A DNA stretch of 17,661 nt from Parachlorella kessleri. Its lineage: Eukaryota > Chlorophyta > Trebouxiophyceae > Chlorellales > Chlorellaceae. The DNA lies in assembly GCA_001598975.1 (NCBI GenBank), contig BBXU01000568.1, forward strand, positions 1 through 17,661. The letters are read 5' to 3'. Positions 1 through 10,100 of the stretch are shown here, in pieces. Within the stretch, counting starts at the first letter, position 1. The number at the start of each line of letters is the position of its first letter. Below the pieces are notes generated by a model. That model ran no database searches. It was not told where the DNA came from and saw only the letters and a list, made by a program, of their open reading frames with translations. A program made the position numbers and the translations under genes.

Positions 1-4
1 TCAC

Positions 5-1107
5 CCGCCAGCAGCAGGCGCTCCGCGCCCGGGGCCAGCTGCATGACCCTGTCGATGCCGCCCCGCCCCAGCCCGCCCGCGCTGCTCTCGCCGCCGATGG
101 TGCCCAGCCCCACGGGCGTCATCACCACCTGCTCCCAGTACCCCAGCTGCAAGCAGCACAGCAGGCACTCTCACATGCTGTGTGTGAGTGTGTGTGTGTG
201 GGGGGGGGGGGGGCAGGTGGGGATGGGGACACCACCCCACACACAGCCGAAGCAACAGTTGGCCAGGCTGTAGGTCATGGCACATGCACCACCCCCTCAC
301 ACAAGCAAGGGGAACAGTGCTTCAGCTGGGCAATAGCGAGCGTCTCCTCACAGCACCCAAGTCCTCAAAGGGGGCTCACAACCACTGCTGCAACCAATAG
401 CTGTCAGCACGTAACAGTGGGGCTGGCACTTCTGCTCCGTAAGGGGGGGCCCTGCGCCAGGCAAGCCAGGTACCTCACTCACTCACCTTGACAGTGCACT
501 GGCCGATGTCGCCGGTGACGGGTAGCGGCCGCACCTTGCCCGCGGCGCTGGCTGGCTGCTCCTCCCCGCTGGCTGAGGACTCGGGGGGGTCCAGTGCATA
601 CAGCTGCATACAGGGCGGGGCACAGCAGTGCACAGTTAGGGCTTGCCGCTGTTGTTCTCTGTATGTGCAGCAGCGCATGGGTTCACGGAGGAGCTCCTCT
701 ATGTTACACTTAACACCGTGTTCCCCAAGCCCCTTGCACGTCATGGCCTCCCCCTCACCCTGGAAGAGGGTATACAGCAGTCCTCGCTACTAAGGCATTC
801 CTCATTCCTCGAGCACTCCTCAGTTGCCTTACCCCCACACTTCAGCAGACGAGCCAGGCCAGGCAGCAATACCCCAGCAGCCCTCACTGCCCTAAAAGGG
901 TAGCCCCTTATGAAGACTGACAATCCTGCCCGCGGGGACGCTGCTACCCAACCCAGTCATGCTGACTAATCAGGTTACCTGTGGGTTCTGCGCCAGCGCC
1001 TCCTGCACCTCCAGCTCGTTGGGCGCCCCGTGGAGGGTGTACTCCCACACCCACCCCACAGCGCTCCAGGGGGGAAGCGTGTGGAAAGGAGCCGCCTTGA
1101 TGTGGGC
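5..1107 (-). CDS. VPS13: VPS13 exons 28-30: end of VAB region, cut by the window edge
   Basis: Exons 1107-979, 603-487 and 146-5, partial residues 1386-1514. Exon 28 reads FHTLPPWSAVGWVWEYTLHG, matching the VPS13 line 'LpPyssv.yaWDeP'. Exon 29 reads LYALDPPESSASG, the following 'Y.LD.P' strand. Exon 30 reads LGYWEQVVMTPVGLGTIGG and MQLAPGAERLLLAG. All three join in phase 0 with GTAACC and GTGAGT donors and GCTGCAG, TATGCAG and CTTGCAG acceptors. Exon 30 reaches a likely GTGA donor in the first four bases of the window, so its end at 5 is inferred from only part of a splice site; it could run on. The APT1/ATG2-C and PH-like C-terminal parts of VPS13 must lie to the left of the window. Confidence 0.84.
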
Positions 1108-4100
1108 CTGCAGCGGCGGTGGCACCAGGGCTTGGCCGGGTCAGGAGTTAGGGCAGCGCGCAGCCAGGCTAGCTGGACAGGTTGGGTCAGTCCGCCATGC
1201 TTGTCACGCTGGGCACAGGGCTTCGGAGCGAGCTTGGGAGTCGCTGGAAGCCAAGTGAGCAGCACGCGTGCAACATGTGGCAGCAAGCAGGCAACACGCA
1301 CAGAGTACAAAGATTGCGGAGCCATTTTGCCACCTGGAGATAACCATAGCGTCAGATACGCTTAAGAGCCTTAACACCAAGCATCAGGCACCCACCAGAA
1401 TGACGGCGACTACCAGCTCACTGCAACGAGTCCTACAGCTGACGCAGGTACAACCTTTGGTACCAAGTACTCCGACAACAGCACCCCATCACCAGTCCTC
1501 CTCGCTGCCTGGCTTGCCTGTCGGTAGTTGAGCGGCAGGGGCGTGCGGTTCTCCAGCAGGTAAGGCGGGTCGCTCTGCAGCGTCTCCAGCACCACGTGCA
1601 GTCCCCCAAAGCCTCGCAGCGACACCCGCACACGCAGTACCGCCACCGCCCCGCCAGGAGCGCCCCCCCTGCCGGGCGCAGCGCCCGGCTCAGCAGCCAG
1701 CACCGTGAGGTGGGCCGAGTCCCGCTTGACGTGGCCCCCGCCACGCCTTCCTGCGTCCTCGGACGCGGCGCCGCTGCCGCCGTCCGACCCGCCTGCCGTG
1801 GCGTCAAAGACGGCTGGGGAGAGGTAGGCCGAGGGCCGGCCTTCCGCACCACCCTGCAAGCCACCCTCCTGTGGCGTATCCGCCCTACCGGTGGGGCTAC
1901 TACCAGAAGTGGCGCCGCCTGCTCCCGCGGAGGCTGCCTCCTCCAGTGAGATGGGCACCAGCAGGTGCAGGGTCTGCTCCTGCGGGTAGCGCAGCGTGAT
2001 GGGCCGGCTCCAGAGTGGGGCGCCGCCGATGGCGGTGATGGTGGCGGCGGCAGCGGGCGCGCTGCGGAAGCACAGCGTGTGGGTGGGCACGCCTGCAGAA
2101 AGAAAGAAAGCATGGTATGAAATTCCACATGGCAGTGGTTAAAGCATCAGGGATGCATTCCAACACCGTGCATCACCACCCTACCCCGCATAGCACAGCC
2201 AACTCTTTAGGGCTGCTGCACTGCAGCCAAAATCAACAAATGACTTTACAACATATGCATGTAAGCAAGTGCGATAGTAGGGTCCCAGCAACGGGGTTTG
2301 AGGGGTCATACTTAGACCCCAACAGCGCATGATCTTTCGGATACCATGGGCAGCGGGCGGGAAAGCAGTATGGTATCGGGCACTGACCCGGAAATGCGCT
2401 AGAACGACCACGCCCGCGGAGGCTGGAGTACATAATATAGTCGATTCAAAAAGGGTCAGGCGTCTCCCCTGGAAGTCGTTTGCTACGAGGAAGCAAAGGT
2501 AAGCACAGCTGTTTCAGGCATCACCCGACCGACCGTGCATGTCGCAGACCAGTGCCTGATGCCTCGGCCCCAGTCGTTCTACAGACCGCGTTTCTAAACA
2601 ATGAGCTGGTTCAGAGGGAAATGGCGTGGTATTGATCGCTTCTGCCTTCTTTCCCCCGACCCTTGGTGCCTCCTGAGAAGCCCCGGGGGCCGCCTTTCCG
2701 GTGGCAACCAAGGGGCGCATTTGCTGCTTTGTGCATGAATATAGGCTTTAAGGACACCAGGGGCCGTCAAAGCTCAGGAAGCCGGCGCTGCTTCAGCTCC
2801 CAGGCCATCCCTTGACAAGCACTTTTCAACCCAGGCCCCCAAGGTGCTCAACCCTCGCTATGCTTCTGCAGGAAAGATGAAGGTTAGCCTCGTAGTTTGC
2901 CTGCTCCTGGCCAGCGCCCTTGCAGTCACGGCCATCCCATCTCCCAAGTCCTTCTGCGGAGTCAGTGGTACAAGTGAGTGACTCACGCCTAAGCCTAGCC
3001 ACCTCAGCCAGCCAGCAAACTTGAGCTGCTTAGACTCCCTTAGGCTTGCTTGCTTGAAGTGCAAAGCAGCTGATCCCTTTGACGGTATGCACCTGTTGAC
3101 ACAGCTTCTGGAGCAGCTTCCGAGACACATCAGGCCCCTGGTATTTGCTATCAGGCTCATGGCTCGACTCTTGCGCACCAGAACCTGCCAACCGCCCCTG
3201 TTTCTGTGCAGCGCTGGGCGGCTGGACCGTGGTGGAGGGTGTCAACTCCACCGACGTGGTGTCTGGGAGCTACACCTACGAGGAGCTGATGGGGATGGCG
3301 GTGGAGGAGTGGGAGGCCACCAGCGGCAACACCCTGCCCTGTACCGACCCCCTGTTCACCCCCGAGATTGTTTGCAGCCAGGTATGCTCCCGCAGGAAAG
3401 CAATGGCCTAGGGGCACCGTTCAGTGCACCACACGGCTTGGCTGTTGCTCAGCTTAGTGCACAGCGGAACGCCAGCCGATGAGTAGCTACCGGGGCTTCC
3501 AGGTGCTGCTGGTTGTTGTTTCTTGCACTCCCACCCCTGTCAGCTGGCTCACCTGTGACGCGCCTGCTGCCTGTGCAGGTCGTTGCTGGTGTGAACTACA
3601 AGATCTACTTCACTGCTGAGTGTGAGGATGCCGCCCCCGTCGACTTTGAGGCTGCCATCTTCGTGCCCCTGTACTCCAACCCAGGTGCGCCCCACTGCAA
3701 CGTACCCCACCCCTACCTGCCTGCCAGCCGGCCTGCCTGCCTGGCATCTAATCACTTGCACAAATGCAGCGCTTGCCTCGGCAGAGGGCGGAAACACACA
3801 CCACGATGATAATGCCCCATTGCCGACCGCTTGTGCTCCTGTCTTTGCGTGCAGCTGGCACCGAGCCCCAGATCACATCTGTGAAGAAAGTGAAGGGCAC
3901 CAGCAGGCGCCTACTTTTCTGAGACAGATAAGGCGACAGCAGGATGACAGAGTGGGACCAAGCAGTATCCACTATTCAACAAGAAGAGAAGGCCAAGCTC
4001 TGTGGGCTACCCTTGAGTGTTTATTGTGGCCGAGGACAAGACCACCAAACAAGGAGCGGATTAATCTGGAAGCATGCCACCAACACTGGTAATATAAATG

Positions 4101-7100
4101 TGTGGAACAGTGTACCGCAGAATGGCACTCTCCCGGTGCGAGATCCAGGATCTCCCTGATTTTCTTCGCTGAAACACCCGGAACTCTGACCCATCCTGCC
4201 AGGCTTCTTCCCATCCTTGTTTCTTCCCATCCATGGCCCGGCCCTCTGTCAGTTGCATAGTTCTGGGCTTCTCCTAAGGTAGTGCCACACAGGAGTCTCG
4301 AAAACCCATTGGTAGCCTCCTGAGTGCCGCGTTTACCGTTGCTCCAATTGCACTGTTGCTGGCAAGGCTAGGATGCATTTAGATCAGGAAAGTACACCTG
4401 TTTCTTTTCTTCCGTTGCTCCTTACTTTCTTCCTCTTCGGTTGCTTGGATGTCTGTACCAGATGTTGCGGCCAGTACCTTTCCCTCCATATTCAGCGTGT
4501 CTGCCTCGCTTACGAATGTTGCCAAGACCTTTGACCCTCATACCCGGAAGTTGCCCGCCGTTCACCCCACCGCCCCAAACTCATCACAACCACCACCAGC
4601 CATGCAGAGGAACCCACCTGCGGAGAGGTGCAGGGGGATGGCGGTAGCGCCAGCGGGGAGGTCGATGAGCGCCGATGCGTCATGCAGCGCGCGCTGGGAT
4701 GGCGGGGCCACCCTGACTAAGGGGGTCGGCCCCGTGGGCAGCACTGCAGCAGCAACAACAACAACGCAAAACAACACTTAAGCAAGCCTCAGGAGCAAGT
4801 CTGCATCCAGCCCTGCCGGTACATTCCGTCGACACTCTCAGGTTCGCACTATCTGCCACCGTTACTAATATCACCCAGTGTCCAACTTCCAGCTAGCGTG
4901 GGCATCGCACCAACCACGAAACAAACTTGAACGGGGCCCCCAAGCCTTGTTGATTGGCGATGTCAGCCTGCTAATACCAATACGCTCAAGCCTGGCATCG
5001 AGCCGCAGATCCCAACCAACTCTACCCATTTGCCACATATCTCTCAGCATGCTGCTGTAGGGAAGGTGCACCGCCCTGCTCAGACTCCCCACCTAGTCTA
5101 TTCGCATGCCCCCTCCCACTCCAATCCGAGCCCCCATAGTACACGTTATGCCAGGCCCGGCGGTCCCCTTAACCCCCGGCTTGCCTGAGGGTATTCGCTC
5201 CCAGCCCACGGTGCTGTCGCCCGACAGCCCCACAAAGGAGGGGCTGGGCTGCCCCAGCCACTTGCGGTCGATGTAGGAGGGGGAGGGCCTTACCAGGGGA
5301 GTAGACTCTGCAGCAGCCAGGAGCAAGCAAGGTGTGCTGCAGGTAGCGTCTTGCCAAGGCCAGCGCATTGCTGCGATGCTGTCAAACAGTCTGGCCTATA
5401 AACCTGGGAAGCTGAAAGCGCTCCAGCATGATTAAGAATTCGCAGCCAATATATCCCAGGCTTCGAGCTGGCATGCCACTGGGTGTACACCCTCTGCCAG
5501 CATGGTTGACGCACGCAAACACACATCTGACAGCCTTGCCGCAAGCATCATGCAGCCAGTGGCATGGGTGCTCCACCGGCGACTCCTTGGCGGGGCAAAA
5601 CACAGCAGGCTAAGCAGCTTGCCCGAGGGGTCTTCTTTGGCGTGTAACAAGCAGCTGCCACCCTTAGCATCCTCAAGCACGTGTTCCAGGACCGAGCAGG
5701 ACCCACCCACCTCCGCTGGCCAGTGGCATGTTGTTCAGTCCCCGCGTGGCCTGGCTGAAGCTGGCGCCTCCCTCCGGCACCAGCGTGCCCACACGCTGCG
5801 CCCCTGGCCGTCCTCCCCCTGGCGCTGCACCCAGTGTGGGGGTCACAGCAGCATAACTTTAAGTCACTCTGACCAGGCGGGCCCCACCCACACAGAATCA
5901 GGCTGCTTCACGCAGGCAACCCTCTGGATGGCAGGATCGGCTCGGCATCCCCCTGGGACCCAGCTGGCGCCCCAACGAGATCCATGGCAGGCCACAACCC
6001 TGACAAGGCCTAGGGGGCCTGAAGTCCTTAGGACACAGTAGAGTTTCCCCAACCGCATGGAAACGCCTCATCAGTCGTTCTTGCCTGCCATGCACCTTGC
6101 ATGTATTGTGTTGTAAGGTACCTCCCCCTATCCATTCTACCTGAGACTGCTACTCCTCCCTAACAGGGGCCAACCCAACAGGCAGGGGACAACATGCCCC
6201 TGCTCAGCCCCCCCCCCCGCTGTGCCCGCTGTGCCCGCTCACCTGCCGTGGCCATGCCCTCCGCCGCCAGCACCGGGCGGCACTGCAGCAGCTGCAGCGG
6301 CACCGAGGTGCGGTTGCTGACCACCATGTGCGGCTCCAGGCGCAGCACCTGCAGCATGCACAGCATACCCCAGCATGATGGCCTGTCAAGCTCGCTTGTA
6401 GCTACCAGCGGTACCTACAGTACTTGCATAACCCATGTGGGGGTCCCATCTCAACACCTGCAACACACGGACCGCACAACCGCCCGCGCGAAGAGCGGAG
6501 AGTCCTGGAGATGCTACAAGTGTGGCGGGCGCTGCACTCCGGCAAGAGTAAGCCAGAGCACACATAGGAGGCCAGTGAGCAAAAGTATATGGGAAGGCCT
6601 GAGGGAGTGTCATTGGGCTACACGCCTGCCGCAGCGGGCAGTTTGGCAGCCCTGGCTTTTGGCTGGCCATCATGCCTGCGCTTCAGCATCTGCTGTAGCT
6701 ACGCCTCGGCACGCTGGTAGCCCCAAGGTGCCTGTCAGTACTGTCTATCGAACTCAGCAAACCTGGCACACACCACGTATTGCTGCCTCTGCAGAGCGGT
6801 GCCGACAGGCAGGCAGGGAGGCGGGTGGGCGGGCGTACCTGTGAGTTCTTGAACTGCGAGATCTCCAGGCGTGCCAGCACCTCGTACACCGCGCCAAACT
6901 CGGGCACCCGCGCCTGGATCAGCAGCGGCTGCGCGTTCTGCAGGTTGGTCTCCGCCGTCTGCGGGTCAAGTCAGGGCAGCAGGAGGTTAGTCAGCAAGAG
7001 GACAGCGAGCAGGAGGACAGTGAGCAGGAGAAACAGTGAGCAGGAGGACAGTGAGCAGGAGACACAGTGAGCAGGAGGACAGTGAGTGAGCCATACAGAA

Positions 7101-10100
7101 AAGACGGGGTGGGGGTTTGACAACTGTGCCATGACGACAGTGTCCAGGATGGGAGGCCTGGAACGCCAGCCTCTCTGAGAGTAAAAACTTGGGATGTTGG
7201 TGGTCAACCCTCTCCCCAGCAGCAGCGGCAGCAGCAGTGGTGGGAGCCGGCTCATGGGATGTTGGTGGTCAACCCTCTCCCCAGCAGCAGCGGCAGCAAC
7301 AGTGGTGGGAGCCGGCTGCCCCCCAACCCAACCTTGCCGCCCACCAGCAGCAGATGCAGCAGGAGCACTAGCTGCTGGCTGGTCATCCGCCAATCCATCC
7401 ACCCCGAAGCAGCAGCAGCGGCAGGAGCCTGCTGCCACCCATGCCAACCTTCCCGCCCACCAGCAGCAGCTGCTGCAGGAACAGCCTGGCTCCTGCGGCA
7501 CCTGCTGCTGCCGGGCGGGAGGGTGGGGCTAGGAGGCAGCCGGCTCCTGCCGCCGCTGCTGCTGGGCGGGTGGATTGTCGGCTGGCCCAGCCGGCATCTG
7601 CTGCTCCTGCTGCATCTGCTGCTGCCGAGCAGGCAGGTGGGGGTAGGAGGCAGCTGGCTCCTGCCACTGCTGGTATGACTCCCTCCACACCTTCCTTACC
7701 AGCCGGCTATATGGGAGTTGGCCCCCCACCAGCCTGTTCTCACCTGGGCTCCCTGCGCTCCCCCGCCTCCAACCTCCACAATGTCCAGGGCCAAGGGAGG
7801 TGTCCAGCCAGACCCTGCACCCCAGACACAGCACGCCGCCACTAGGTAATTATGTCGGGAGGGACAAACTAGGAGGGCAGGCTGTCAAGCTGGCCAAGCG
7901 ACGTGGGGTTTGTGTAGGTTGCAGGTTGGTTGCCTCCCTATACATACATGTGTCACGCCAGCAAGACGCCAACAGCACCTCTAGGAAGCCAGGCGGGAAT
8001 TCCGGGTGCGTGTATGGCAGCAGCACGATGTCGGCGATCATACCGACAACTCCACGATGAGGAGAGCCCACTTCTACATATGCAGCCAGACACTGCTGCC
8101 AGTCCCTCACCCGCCACCCGTAGCCGGACGCCGTAGTACTGCCGGCGCGAGGGCGGCTCGCCGGCGCCCGTGCTGCCGCCCTGCTGTGCCTGCTGCGCCA
8201 CCAGGTGTGATGGCAGCGGGTACGACAGCATCTCCATGGAGCGGGGCGCGATGGGGCGGCCCCGCAGCGCGAACGAGTCATCCCTGGCTGATGCCTGGGT
8301 GTCCCCCGTCACCAGCGTTCTCAAGTGCTCCTTACTGCCTAGCGAGGGGCCGGTGGCCTGCTGGGCTGCGATGGCGCTGACGTCCTGCTTGGGCGCCTGC
8401 ACCCACGCGACTCCCAACCCTCCTGGGGGCAGTGAACACTGCTGCAAAGGGATGCTGCGTGCAGTGCTCCCTGCTAGATTGAACACATCAACTTGTGTGT
8501 GGAATGTATCGCATGCAATCCAGCTGTTTTGGGTGGTGGGTGGTATATGCCCACCCCTGGCAGGCAGGCGCTGGCCCCGGCGGTCGGCCGATGACTCACC
8601 GGTGGTGGCGGCGGGACCTGCACGATGGCGGCGTCGATGGCCAGGCTGGTCGCGTTGACCACCCACAGCGGGCTCAGCAGCGTCACAGACAGCGGCACTC
8701 CCTTGGCGGCCACAGCGCCCGGGTCCAGCTCCTCCTGCGCCACGTGGCACAGAGAGAGGTTGCAGAACACAACCACCACAGGCGCGCGAGGCTCCCGCTT
8801 CCTGGCTGCTGCTGCTGCTCGTAGGGTTCATGCCCCTGCTGAGCACGCTACCCTCCCGCGCACTGTGCCACCGAGCCTCGCAAGCAGCCTACCACGGTGG
8901 ACCACATATGAGCACAGCACAGCACAGGCAATGCTTCCTCAGCTAGTCACGCAGTAACTCCGACCACGACACCCCAGCCGCTAATACGGCTGCTTCTCGG
9001 CAGCACGCGCAGCGCCACCGACTCGCTTACCCGTGCATCCAGCAGCCAGGTGCCGAAGTCTACGTGGCGCTGCACAAACACCTCCACGGGGATGCTGCCC
9101 CCGGTGCGCCGCAGGCGGAAGCGGTCGGGCAGGTGGCTCTGGCGGCCCGGGCGGCCTGCAGGCAATACAGGTAGGTGCGTAGTGCCACGGCTGCGTCCTG
9201 GCCTGCCCACTGGAAGGGTCCACTGCACGTAGCAGGCGTGCTGCGGCGGCACCTTCCCGTGGTATAGGGTCATTTTGTCTCGACAGACCTGGACCTGTCC
9301 GGCTGACAGTAGCTGCGGGAGGTGCCCCAGCCCCACAACCAGCCAGTATGGGTGTTCATGTCCAACCGTGCAGCTGATACGGACCAAGCGTGCACCAAAC
9401 CCGCAACGCAGGGTAAAGGCTTAGTTCATGACTCCATTCCCTGGCTTGCCCTGCGGGCCGGGCTGACAGCCGCTGGCCCCCTCGTGCTCGGAGCCTCCCA
9501 TGGCAGCCTGGGGCTCTGCCTATTTGCACATCACCCAAAGCCCCTCAGTACCCAACGGGCACCTTGTCAATCTTGGCCTTGACAAACTCACCCTGCTGGC
9601 CCTGGCTGATGACCAGCGGCCCTGCCTCCACCCACTCGTAGGCGTCGGTGTAGAGCGTGAAGCTGACCTGGGCACGCATGTCGGCACCATACACCGCCAC
9701 CTGCCCGCCGCTGGCCAGCTGCACCGTCTGCCGGTCGACCACCTTGTCCGACCCCTGTACCGCGAGGCAGAGGTGCGGGGGGGGGCTCACGCATGCAGGA
9801 CGCACGCAATCAACCACCGCGAGAAGCCTGCCCCTTGGCCTGCCAAGCCCACTGGCAGCAACAGTGCCGTATGGGCCTTTATAAGTACGTGCCCGGGCTG
9901 GCGTGCATCCCTCCCCATGCATTGGATGGAGATTCAAAGTGCGGTTGGTCAGCAGCAAGGGCAGCTCCCGCCAAACGCCTGCGCCCTGGCAGGGCCCCAC
10001 TGGCCACAACCCTATGCCACCCGGCTTCAGCCCCAGTCCAGCAGGATGATGTGGCCTCGGGGCTCCCTGCCTGCCTGAATGCGCGCCCACTTACCTGTGG

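Larger units (their letters stand above)
2093..4617 (-). other. 2,525-nt VPS13 intron that hosts the cystatin gene
   Basis: Exon 26 (4743-4618) and exon 27 (2092-1518) of the VPS13 gene join in phase 1, with a GTGGGT donor at 4617 and a TTTCTGCAG acceptor at 2093. The intron is several times longer than its neighbours, which run from about 130 to 785 nt. It contains the whole plus-strand cystatin gene, with about 380 nt before its TATA-like element and about 700 nt after its stop. I see no minus-strand exon inside it. The 3' part (3923-4617) is the cystatin 3'-UTR and flank; it has no exact TGTAA, the common green-algal polyadenylation signal, and a 12-bp repeat (TTCTTCCCATCC) at 4205 and 4221. 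Confidence 0.85.

Noticed and set aside
2860..2880. ATG at 2860 as the cystatin start
   Set aside because: It is out of frame with the signal peptide and ends after six codons; the ATG at 2877 begins a textbook signal peptide.
4089..4099. AATATAAA-like sequence as the cystatin polyadenylation signal
   Set aside because: Green algae mostly use TGTAA, which I do not find downstream of the stop, and this motif alone is too weak to support a call.
5502..6041. Plus-strand open frame of 179 codons
   Set aside because: It covers introns and the reverse of VPS13 exon 24. The translation looks random and there is no supporting promoter or splice structure.
6194..6844. Plus-strand open frame of 216 codons
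   Set aside because: It is the reverse of exon 23 plus intron sequence, with no recognisable protein features.
6999..7090. Regular repeat as a CRISPR array
   Set aside because: Units are head-to-tail with no unique spacers, in a eukaryotic intron.
7194..7678. Gln/Pro-rich open frames on both strands in the minisatellite region
   Set aside because: CAG-core repeats are open in several frames at once. The frames lie within an intron whose flanking exons join cleanly, so they are a by-product of the repeat.
7850..8110. Possible VPS13 exon (open frame with VGMIADIVLLPYTHPEF)
   Set aside because: It is simply read-through past the exon 20 donor. The short exon 7814-7744 gives the family's expected strand and the right phases instead.
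9160..9387. Possible extra VPS13 exon upstream of 9155 (open frame with WLVVGLGHLPQLL)
   Set aside because: The frame is open, but the stretch has no family similarity, and exons 17 and 18 already join in phase 1 with strong sites.
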